From: Selaginella moellendorffii
Taxonomy: Eukaryota; Streptophyta; Lycopodiopsida; Selaginellales; Selaginellaceae
NCBI RefSeq assembly: GCF_000143415.4
Contig: NW_003314301.1
Span: forward strand, 1,486,314 to 1,550,313
Direction: 5' to 3'
Length of the DNA: 64,000 nt
In this document: positions 45,327 to 55,407 of the stretch, one piece after another
Position numbering within the stretch: the stretch's first letter is position 1
Layout: each line of letters starts with the position of its first letter
The notes under the pieces: generated by a model
What the model saw: only the letters and a program-made list of their open reading frames with translations
Told to the model about the DNA's origin: nothing
Databases searched by the model: none
Made by a program: the position numbers and the translations under genes

Positions 45327-46331
45327 ATCACTTCCAACGTGGCCTTTCCACAGCTTCCAGTTGACGACAGTTTTCCTCTGAGGTCTGTGACACGGGCGAG
45401 AATTTTTATTTTCTCGTTCGGTGGCATGTCTTCCTCCCGTAACCGTTACTTTTACGTTGGTGGTGACAAGCAGTGAAATGAAACTCGAGCGATGACGCTG
45501 CTTGCACACACAACACACCAACAAAAAAAATAAGGCTCTCTTATCTCTCTTCGCGGCGGCAGCAGCAGTCTTTAGGCAGAGAATGTCTCTGACTTAATGA
45601 TTGTTTACTGATCCTAGTCCCTTTCAGGTCTGCGGTTGCGGACAACTTGGTACGACTGTGTTGTACAGCGAAGATGTGGAGTTACAGAAGCCATGGCCTT
45701 ATAAGATCAAGGGCAAGCCACAGTGACAGACCAGGGAGAAGGGAAAAGAATGGGCCTTTTTATAAAGCGCTGGAGACATGACGCGGGGACAGTGTACAAA
45801 GCTCAGCTCTATCAGTTTTGCGGATAACTCTCCAGCTCAGTTAGCGTCTTTGTCGAGGTGGACGCTGACGTGGGTGGAAGATCGGACTCCACGTCTGGGC
45901 AGTGTCGTGGCCACATTGCCATCCTTTCGTCCGGGAGGCTGGAAGTCAGTGTAGTGGGAAAGCCAGGCCTTATTTGGAGCTCGTGAAAGTGAGGTTGGTT
46001 GCTTACAAGGAAGAACAGGGACCCAGGCAACTCAAGGAAATCTCATTGGAGCTTACTGGATCGTCATCCGACGAAACACTCGTATTTACTTCCGGCTTTG
46101 GAAGTTAAGGGAGAGCGGGAGAGCTCGCAGTCGGGATCTCTCAAAGTCATCCGGGGATTCCAGGCTCTGGCACCGTGTCACGAGATGCAGCGGTAGATGG
46201 TAGTAGCACCTGGAAGGCCGATGCAACTGGTGGTGATCGTCCAGTTGCTAATGTCCAATGGACAAGACGCGGCTGCAAAGCGTCGATGCTGCGTTGTGAG
46301 GCCTCCTCCCCGGTGTCCCCGGAGGCTGGAG
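45327..46331. other. Intergenic/5' leader of RUP-like gene
   Basis: No gene seen between the U11/U12-20K stop and the WD40 gene. The frame of the WD40 gene is open back to an ATG at 46197, so part of this stretch could be coding. Confidence 0.5.
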
Positions 46332-47495
46332 ATGGAACAAGGGAGCTCCTCGCGGTGGGCTTTCCGGGTGCGTGCTACGATCAAGCCTTTTGCGTCTCAT
46401 GCGACCGAGACCATCGGCTCGGTTGCTTTCGACAGCTCCAACGAGTTGATGGCAACGGGGGGTATTGCTAGGAAGATCAGAGTCTACGACATCTCGGCGA
46501 TCCTGGACTCCGAGGACAAACAGCAGCAGGATCAGGCTGCTGATGAAGACGATGAAGATGGTCTCGAAGACGAAGACGAAGAGGGCCGCTTCGTGAGCTC
46601 TCGCCGGCGTGCTCGCAACACTTTCGACACGGACAGGAGCTCTCTGTCTGTCATCTGCGCGCCGTCGAGGCTGAGCAGCTTGCAGTGGCGGCCGGGAAAG
46701 ACAGGGACGATCGCATGCGGGGACTACGACGGGGTAGTGACAGAATGGAGTGTGGAAAGACAAATCCCGCTTGTGGAAAGAGACGAGCACGGCGGCCGGC
46801 ACGTCTGGAGCGTCGACTACGCGACAGACATGTCGGGCGTGTGTGTGTCGGCCTCGGACGACGGGACGGCTCGGGTGTGGCAAGGCGGCATGGAAAGGTC
46901 AGCTCTCACAATTCGGGCACCCGACTCAAAGCCGTTTTGCTGTGCAGAGTTTGATCCTCTCTCGAGCACGCTGCTCGCGCTCGCCTGCGCCGACGGCAAA
47001 GTTTACGTGCACGACTTGCGAAGGCCCGAGTGCCCGGTGTGGACGCTGGCTCACCACCGCCGGGCCGCGAGCTATGCACGGTTTCTAGACAGGGAAAGGC
47101 TGGTGACCGCGTCCGTGGATAGCACTATTTGCGTGTGGGACTTGGCGGCTCCTCCGGCTCCGCGGGTGGTGGAGAGCTTTAGTCAGCACCAAAACGTGAG
47201 GAACTTTGTGGGGCTCTCGGTGTGGAGGAAGGGAGAGATGGTGGCGTGTGGATCCGAGACGAACCAGGCATACGTCTATCAGGTCGGGAGCGGTGGTGGC
47301 GGTGATCAAAGCTTTGTTTTGAGGCACCAGTTCTCGTCCAGTTCTTGGAGTTCTTCCACGGATTCCTCCTCCGCGCGGAGGAACTCGAGCTTGGCGAGCG
47401 CGGTTTGCTGGATGGAAGATTGCTCGTGTACTCTCGCGGCTGCGAACTCGGAGGGAGTGCTGCAAATCTTGTCTGGGGAGTTTGGCGGTGTTTAG
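46332..47495 (+). CDS. RUP1/RUP2-like WD40 repeat protein
   Basis: Intronless, 387 residues from ATG 46332 (MEQGSSSRWAF); an upstream in-frame ATG at 46197 would add 45 residues without WD40 character. The start of the propeller, IGSVAFDSSNELMATGGIARK, with IRVYD, is the signature of the RUP/EFO and COP1/SPA propellers. Seven blades can be followed (ASDDGTARVW, CADGKVYVHDL, SVDSTICVWDL). An acidic insert lies in the first blade (DEDDEDGLEDEDEE). In Arabidopsis RUP proteins bind the UV-B receptor UVR8, drive its re-dimerisation and limit UV-B signalling. The same role here is inferred from family membership. Confidence 0.88.
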   Translation: MEQGSSSRWAFRVRATIKPFASHATETIGSVAFDSSNELMATGGIARKIRVYDISAILDSEDKQQQDQAADEDDEDGLEDEDEEGRFVSSRRRARNTFDTDRSSLSVICAPSRLSSLQWRPGKTGTIACGDYDGVVTEWSVERQIPLVERDEHGGRHVWSVDYATDMSGVCVSASDDGTARVWQGGMERSALTIRAPDSKPFCCAEFDPLSSTLLALACADGKVYVHDLRRPECPVWTLAHHRRAASYARFLDRERLVTASVDSTICVWDLAAPPAPRVVESFSQHQNVRNFVGLSVWRKGEMVACGSETNQAYVYQVGSGGGGDQSFVLRHQFSSSSWSSSTDSSSARRNSSLASAVCWMEDCSCTLAAANSEGVLQILSGEFGGV

Positions 47496-50400
47496 AAGAT
47501 CCTCTTCATCCAAAGGCCTTTACCTTTAAAATTTTCAAACATTCACAACTCGTTTCTAACTCCAAGATGGAAACAGGGTTCATCATTCCCAAGATTGATC
47601 TCGTGAGGAGCTGGAGTGGTGGATGTTCCGGCTCCAAGGCTCCCTCAGCTCATCAGCAGCGTTGCTCTTCCATATTCATTACTTCGACGACGAACACTTC
47701 TGGTGAAGTTATGATCTCTACAACTGGGCTTACATCCCTTCGACGAATCCACATTGGGTGGTGACTCAAGGAATTGAAAGCAAAGGTGAAATTTACTCCA
47801 TAATAGTTTCTTATTCTCTTTTAACAAGTATTTAATTGAAAAAGTTTTGGTTGGAAAGAATATACCTAGAATATTTTAGTAAATTTAATACAGTTAAGCT
47901 TCCTAAACAAAAAATGAATGAATATACTAATCTCATCACGAATATTCACAGACTTTTAGGGTTCAGTAAACAGTGTTCTAGTTCAGAGGGACGTATGAAA
48001 ATTTAGCATGGAATATACATACAAGAATATTCAAGTGTTATTTCCACTAGTAATGGGTCTCTATATCTTTCTTATTTTTATCCACATTAATATTCCTATT
48101 TAAATAGTTTGCTACCTATGCAGCAACATTTGCTTTTCTTTTCATTTCTATGGCTGTATTTATGTAATATATATTTTGTGTCCATATTTTAATTGGTGTA
48201 TGTTTTGAATATGTAGTAGCTGATTATGAATGTCTTGCTTAGTTCTGTTATGGAAGAAGAAAGAAAAAAATGGATAGACCAAAAGCTCTAATTCTTCTAG
48301 AAATCCAGCCAGTCATACCAAATTTATGTTTAATTGGATGCCAGAGAAGAACAGTATTTTATGACTATGGGTTCTGACGGAGCCTAAATGGCAGCCTTGG
48401 GATGGCCTTCTAGCATTGTAATGATTAGACAAGTGAGGGAACACCAATTCCTTGCCTTATAGATCACAATTTTTGGAGCGGCTGGCCATGTAATTGCATG
48501 TTGGATTTTAGTGGATTTCCATGTTAAATTTGCTAGTAATGATAATCTTATTAGCTTACATGCAAGAATCCAGTTCTTGTAACAGACATAGTGGCCTGAT
48601 TCCTTAGTATCGAGTTGGCTTGAATCATCAGAGACTTTAATACATTGCAATCTAAGGAGAAAGGAACATATTGTTTTCCCAATGTTGCTATACTAAAACG
48701 AAACAAAGTAATACAAACCTCTAAAAGGACAATCAAGATGCTTACCTTTGAAGGTTTTTAAACACATAGTCTGATTAGGAACGAGTTTAAAAATAAAAAT
48801 CAGATTGAAGAATATCCTAGAATATACATGAATATTTTAGGCACCCAAGTTTCTTTGGTATTTTAAGTATTTCTTTCTATACTATATTAACTACATTATA
48901 TTTGCTTATTTAGTGGGTTTGGGTCAAATTTCAGGGAGTGGTGGTATTCTAAAGAAAACCATTACATATTTTTATTTAATTTAAATTTACTAGAGTGACC
49001 ATAATTTATGATTTGAGGTACCTGACATCCATAATGTATTAGGCAATTAATAATTTTGATAATATACAATTATTGTAATATTTATCAGTAGTCCATAAAG
49101 AATTTTTATTGGAAAAAATAACTAAATTACCATCATATTGTAAAATTAAGAAACAATCACAAATGTTTTTGGATTGTGAGGGCCAAGTTCCAAGCACTCA
49201 CAGGATGTATTTTCTAATTCCCAAACTTTTTGGTTTAATGAATATAAAAATAATTTACAACTATATATATTAAAATATTTTTACCATTTTGAGAAATTAA
49301 AAAATTATTAATGTGAAAAATTGAATATGAAAATAAATCATTTATTCTAATATAACATCCATATATATTTTCAAAAGTAATATTTTGATTTTAATATGTC
49401 AATTCATCTGATATACCATTTAGTATATATCTTATAAGATACTTTTTAGTTTCTTTTTTTGAAATTTGTTTTATTTGAGAGGTAGAGCAAGAAAATAACT
49501 TTCCAAAGAGTCATGTCTCATGAATTTTGGTGCTGTGTGTTGAGGATTTTAGAATATATAATACATCATTTATTAGTACTTTACCATATTACTGTTTAAT
49601 AGCTTCACAATTTTAATTGTCTCTGATTTTAACATCTTTCTGAGCAATAGAATTTTGAAAATAACCTGGGAGTTCTTTATATAAGTAATCTTTCCTAAAC
49701 TCTAAAAGCTGATCAATTCCATGTTTAATATTATTTCCTAATATTTATGTATATTTTCCCTTTAAAGAACATTGATCTTTCAATATCCTTGAGATGTTAG
49801 TATTCTATCTTCATCTATATATGTTATAGGATAATCTTTATTATGATTGATATTGTCTAATAAACTATTAACACTTCCAAAAATTCCTACTCTTTCAATT
49901 TGAGGTTCATACATTTTAGGGGCCATAATGATTTCTTGTTGAAGAAAAAAAATAATATAAAATTTTAATAACTGATAGATCAAAGAAGTCACAATCACTA
50001 TTATTTACTCTTCCTAAAATGTTTACATTTTATATGCATGTTAACTTTATTTTTTTTATTATTTCAGTGGTTCTTAACAGTTCTATTTTTGGAGGAATGT
50101 ATATTATTAGACATAGATTCAATTTTTTTTTATTTCTTGGACACTAAGTCTTTGACATATGTAATTTGACATACATACATATGATGATTTTGCTACTCAT
50201 GCTTTAGATTCTATCCCAGATCCTGATTTATTATTCATTGGATATACTTATGAATATTCTATTAGATTTTCCATTCACAGAGAATAATCTTTTCAGTGCT
50301 TTAGATCAAGTTCTGAAAAATATGCTTTAAAAAATGTTTCTAAAACTTAAAACCTGAATTATATATTACTTATAAATTACAGCTACGAAATAGATTCTTA

Positions 50401-52587
50401 CTTTAGATAAATTAATTTTATAGCATCTGAATAAGTGTCTATATCTTAAATTTTAAGTATTAATTTCAAAAAAAAGAGTTCTTAAATACCTCATATTTCA
50501 AATACATTTAAATTTTACACCTTTATCTTCTTATCTAATGCTATTTAACCGTATAACCTAATACATTAGCAAGAAAATGTAGTTTTCTCCAAATATATGT
50601 TTATTTATGAATCTATCCATCATTTTTCTCCATTTTAAGCATAAATGATAGTTTATATGATCCAACACACATCTCAAGCCTCCTTTTTTACCATAAACTT
50701 GTAAGATTTGGAGACTTGTCTATCAACATAAACTATGGATGAGATATCTATATGTTGGAACTATGGTTAGAGATATATATAATTGTATTGAGGTAATGAT
50801 CTTTGATCATGCTATTCAAAGAGTTATGTTATTAGCATAATGCATTAAAAGAAATACTCACTATATTCATAGCCAAATTGGCAATAACACCAGCAGCTAC
50901 ATGCCTGATAGTCTCTTAAACTGTGTTTAGCAGCACCAAAAATGACTTTCATACATCTTTTTTTTGCCAACTCTAATTGTCCCCTTGCTTTGCTAAATTG
51001 AGGCATGAGATGGCCTTTTAAAAAGCTTGTCATCATAAAAACTTTACTGAGCACTAATATAAACCCTAGTAGCATATTCCATCCACTTTTAAGTGTTTCT
51101 AAAAAATTTCTACTTTCTCTACTACTTTGCAAAGAGGCTTTCTCTTTATTCTTGACAACCATGAGTCATTTGTATTGTGAAAAAAAAGTCAATACCATTT
51201 GAAAAATAGTATATATGTCACTTATTTGGTTCTGAAAGAATATTCTCTGTGTGAAATTGAATATTTTCTAAGTGAAATACATATTCCACTCATGAAATTG
51301 AATATTCTTAGTGATTTAGAATCTAATGGGTATTATGGGTGATTATATGGGGACCATGGCTATGTAAATAGCCCATTACATGACCATTGATAACAATTCA
51401 TCCATACCCATTCTTCATATTTGAAGCTTAAATACCACAAGTTCAAAATTTCTCAAATTTATCAACTTACTTGCTATATCATATGGCCTTCAACAAAAAC
51501 ACCTTAATTAATAAAAGATTTTTTGCATTGCTCAAGTTTACTAAGGGGTTGAGGAGTTTAGAGAGAGCAATTTCAACTATTAATAGTTGTGTAGTATGGC
51601 ACTATGTAGTATAGTGCATGAAATTCTATAGAATTCTATTTTTTTTATAAAGAAGCTAATATAACCATTTAGGATTTCAAAGTGCTTGAATACCTAGTTG
51701 CTCTTGTTGTTTGCAAGAATTGGCTAAAATTTCCCACTATATGTTATGTGTAGAAGAATGAGGATAAGATTTTATTGAGATTGGAAAATAATTGTACCAT
51801 TAATAAGTCATATAATCACATATAATTTATTTTCTAGCAAATCAAACAATTTCCTCCAAAATCTACTCAATAAAGAAATTTCTTCTCAGCCTGCAAAACC
51901 AAAATCTAGCTTAATAAATTATCAAGCTCAAAGGTATTATGTGCTCCCAAACCTTCATATGTTTCACCCACCTCTTCATATTGAAAAACTTAAGGAGTTT
52001 GAAATGTTTGAGGAGTAAAGTGATATTATAATTGTGAAGCTTCAAAAGGTTATTTGTTTAGAGAGTGATGCTTGTAAGCAAGTAGGCTCTTTTTTGGAGA
52101 ACTTTAATAGTATATCATTGGGCACGAATGGTAAGTGATGGTAATTACAAGATAGCCACTAAAGGTATTTGAAAGAATATATAGAATATTTTGCATATTC
52201 AAATTTTCCTTTTCCATAACTGTATAGATTCAATATGAAAGTTCCATTCTATAATATCATATTATTTCTAAACTTATAATTACATATTACTATACAAGAT
52301 GGGGTTCATCAATGACTCTAAAAGTTGCTTGTGCAACCATTCCTCGCTAGGATATGATTTGGGAATGAAAATCACTTACCTACATATTGTTGATCATAGA
52401 AATGAATTTTATTTTCAAAATAAGTCATCTCTTCATACATGAATAATCCATGAAAATGAATTTGGTTCTTGGAATAATTATCCCTTCAAACATAAATGAT
52501 CTCCCTAGGCTGGAATTTTGACAAATCTATTGCAAAATAGTGTAACTTATATAACAATACTTTTTTGAATTCTATAAAGTGAGGAAA
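47496..52587. other. AT-rich repeat-bearing intergenic region
   Basis: No supportable gene. Coding-like remnants appear on the minus strand near 49992-49600 (APKMYEPQIERVGIFGSVN, then LEFRKDYLYKELPGYF in another frame) and on the plus strand near 50180-50280. They are short and broken, and read as old mobile-element fragments. Repeated AGAATATAC-type motifs occur at 47857, 48011 and 48806. Confidence 0.5.
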
Positions 52588-53369
52588 TGTCGTGCATGTG
52601 ACTTCGGGTATCAAAAGTTACTTGTCAACCAATCCTTACGGACACTTTTACCTTACTGCCACAATGGCAGGAGGTCGGTATTGCTAGTTCCCTTTATTAG
52701 CCCCTCTTGTTCAAGTGTTAGTTTACTGGGCTTAGCACATGTACTTAGCTAGATGGACATAAGGTATGAACTCTTATGTGTTTCTTGCTGAGCATACTCA
52801 GCCTAGCTCTTAGTTCTCTTTTGCTCTGTCTTGCACTGGCTTGACAAGAACCCTCGCGTATTGAGATTGGTCCCTCAATATCGCCGGATGATAGCTTACC
52901 GTGTCTGCCAAACACCCTCGTTATCATGCCCTTAGCGTTAGTCTCAATTCGGTCCCAAATGCTATTTATAGAAAGTGTCCAGATTTGCTTATTTGGCATA
53001 TCTACGGAATGTAGAGATTGGCCTGAACACAATGGTGTTCGTCCCGTGTCCAAATTCGCATTCTAGCGCCATTCCATATTTAATAAGTTTTAAACTTGTC
53101 CCAGAGACTAACTCCTGGTATTAAGGGTAGGTTTGTGTGAGACACAAAATCCCTAGGCCCCAAAGTGGAGCCAGAAGGGCGCCACGTGGTAGTGGCCGAA
53201 GCGAGAGCTAAACGAGCGTAACACGTTTGGACCAAAAGCTCCGACTTGAAAAGTCAAGAGCGGGAGTGGAACTCCTAAAGAAGTGCTCGAGGAATGAGCA
53301 CGAAGCGAGCCATAGGCAAGGCTCCAAAAAGGGACCCAAAAAGGACCAACACATGACACGTGGAAGTGT

Positions 53370-53765
53370 CCGAGATGGACCCGAGTTGGAGTCCGAAGTG
53401 GAGTCTGAGATGGAGTCCGAAGTGGAGTCCGAAGTGGAGTCCGAGAAGGACCCGAGATGGAGTCCGAGATGGACCCGAGATGGAGTCCGAGATGGACCCG
53501 AGATGGAGTCCGAGATGGAGTCCGAGATGGACCCGAGATGGAGTCCGAGATGGACCCGAGATGGAGTCCGAGATGGAGTCCGAGATGGACCCGAGATGGA
53601 GTCCGAGATGGAGTCCGAGATGGACCCGAGACGGAGTCCGAGATGGAACCGAGACCGAGACCAAGACCGAGGCCGAGACCGAGATCGAGACCGGGACCAG
53701 GTCCGAAACCGGGACCGAGTCCGAGTCCGAGTCCGAGTTCGAGCCCGAGTCCGAGTCCGAATACT
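53370..53765 (+). repeat. Minisatellite inside LTR copy B
   Basis: Alternating 12-bp (GAGATGGAGTCC) and 11-bp (GAGATGGACCC) units, often grouped as 23- and 35-bp higher-order units. They grade at about 53650 into a 6-bp GAGACC/GAGTCC array. Long frames on both strands here are a consequence of the repeat, not genes. Confidence 0.9.
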
Positions 53766-53770
53766 AATAC

Positions 53771-53865
53771 AGGAAGTTGGGTGAAAGCCCAAAGCGATCG
53801 TCCCCTAGGGGGGGGGGGGCTGCGGGGGGCTCCAAAAGTATAGTAGGGAGAGTGTGGGGGTTGGA
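53771..53865 (+). repeat. Internal duplicate of LTR segment with G-run
   Basis: GGGTGAAAGCCCAAAGC, a long G run and a CTCCAAAAGTATAGTAGGGA block resemble 54810-54895 in the same copy and 35537-35625 in copy A. Copy B therefore carries this segment twice. Confidence 0.8.
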
Positions 53866-54838
53866 GCCCAGTGGAGCCAGTTGGGCCAGGAAGGGCCAGT
53901 TTGGCCCAGGAAGGGCTAGTTTGGTCCGGGAAGGCCATACCCAGTGTTGGGTGATGAACTGACCACTGGGAAGTCCAAGACTAGAGTGAATACGGACCGA
54001 CAAGCGGGGTAGCTTGGTGAAGTGTTCAAGAGCCGGCTCTAGTTCCCCCGAGAGATCGACTGGCCGATGCTCCCAGTCCAAGTGTGAGTGGCACTACCTA
54101 CTTGGATACCTGTCGTGGCTCAACGGAACCTCGCTCTAAGCCCATGGCTAGAGCACCTAAAGGCGGAAGGCAGGGAGAGTACCCAGGTGGCTCGCGTAAG
54201 GCCACGGTGTTCCGAAATGTTGTCCCAAAGGCCCAGACTGTGGAAAGGAAGAGGAGTAGTCCTCTGGGGTAGTGACCAAAGACACGGTCGTGGGGTGAGG
54301 AAGTCCCAGAGGACCGTGGGACTTAGTGGTCGGGCCTGTGGGCCCCGATCCAGTGGCAGTGTTGGCAAACACGGCCAAGGGCAGAAAGGGACTTAGTGGG
54401 GACTGACAGAGGGTTATTGGGGAAGGCTATTCCCCTTGTCCGTGGGCATCCTAAGGATGCTAAGGAGTGGATCTGAGATGACCACTCACGGATGGTTTGC
54501 CTAGTCTTGGAGAGCCAAGACTGTGATGCAAGTGGTATTGGACTACCAGTGTGGCAAAGGTGATTGGGCATGGCCTTAGCGTAACGGGCTGCTATGTCGG
54601 TGGTACCTTTGAGTGTCGGTCATGGGATCGGACACGTGGAGCACTTGGACCAAGTGCAAATGTTGAGTGGCATGGATGCCATTCTCGGGGCTAGCAAGTC
54701 CCAAGTCCTGAATTGGACTTATGGAGGTTGTGAAGGAGACTCCTCCAAGTGGTCAGAGGTGTGGTTAAGTGACTAAAGTAGAATGGAAAATTTAGTCGCT
54801 TACAGTTTGGGGTGAAAGCCCAAAGCATGTGTTCCTCA

Positions 54839-54860
54839 AGGGGGGGGGGGGGGGGGGGCT
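54839..54860 (+). repeat. Poly-G run
   Basis: About 18 consecutive G residues, followed by further G runs. Strong G-quadruplex potential; the exact length is prone to sequencing error. Confidence 0.8.
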
Positions 54861-55407
54861 ATGGGGGGTTCCAAATGTATAGTAGGGATAGTGGGTAGGT
54901 CGGGCATGGCCGACCAACCTGAGGCATAGTCTAGCTCTCGCTTGCGTGCTTGTCCTTGTTCTGCATCCGGCTTGGGTCTAAGCCCAAGTTCCATTCCATG
55001 CTAGCTGGTGGAGTACCTATGTCCTCGCATTAGGCCACCAGTATGCCGAAATAGCGCCAGACTCCGTCTGGCTCCGTTTTGCGTGCTGGTCTTGGCATTA
55101 GGATGCTGGTTACTCTAGGACTATTCTAAGTCGCTCCGGGCTCCTGTCCCTTCGCTCCTTGGGCTTTACGCTTGGGAGTTGCTCCGTGGTTCGGTTCCAT
55201 CACTCCTTGGCTCCACGCTTGGGAGTTTGGCACTATTCCTTTGTTCAGTGGCCCAAGGCCCTGAACCTTGGGTTTCTATGGACACGTGGCATGTGACACG
55301 TGGCATCTGTCATGTGGCACAAAGAGGGTTTAGGTTCCACTCCGTGGTGTTATCCTATGGTAAATCACCATAGGATAAAGGGTCAAAACCACGTGCGTTA
55401 CAGGAAA

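Larger units (their letters stand above)
52588..55402 (+). mobile_element. LTR copy B with internal expansion, intact target duplication
   Basis: 2,815 bp, beginning TGTCGTGCATGTGACTTCGG and ending GTGCGTTACA. It is flanked on both sides by the 5-bp direct repeat GGAAA (52583-52587 and 55403-55407), as made by retroviral-type integrases. Both ends align with copy A, but about 1.67 kb (roughly 53130-54807) is extra: a GA-rich minisatellite, a second G-run segment and about 0.9 kb of unmatched sequence. There are no polyprotein motifs. It reads as a solo LTR of a family with variable LTR interior, or as a small non-autonomous element. Confidence 0.75.

Noticed and set aside
48384-50998. Short minus-strand frames as possible genes
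   Set aside because: All under 105 codons, broken and AT-rich; mentioned only as possible element remnants.
53153-53938. 261-codon Gly/Leu/Ser frame and overlapping frames on both strands
   Set aside because: A by-product of the minisatellite inside LTR copy B; the periodic amino-acid pattern follows the DNA repeat in every frame.
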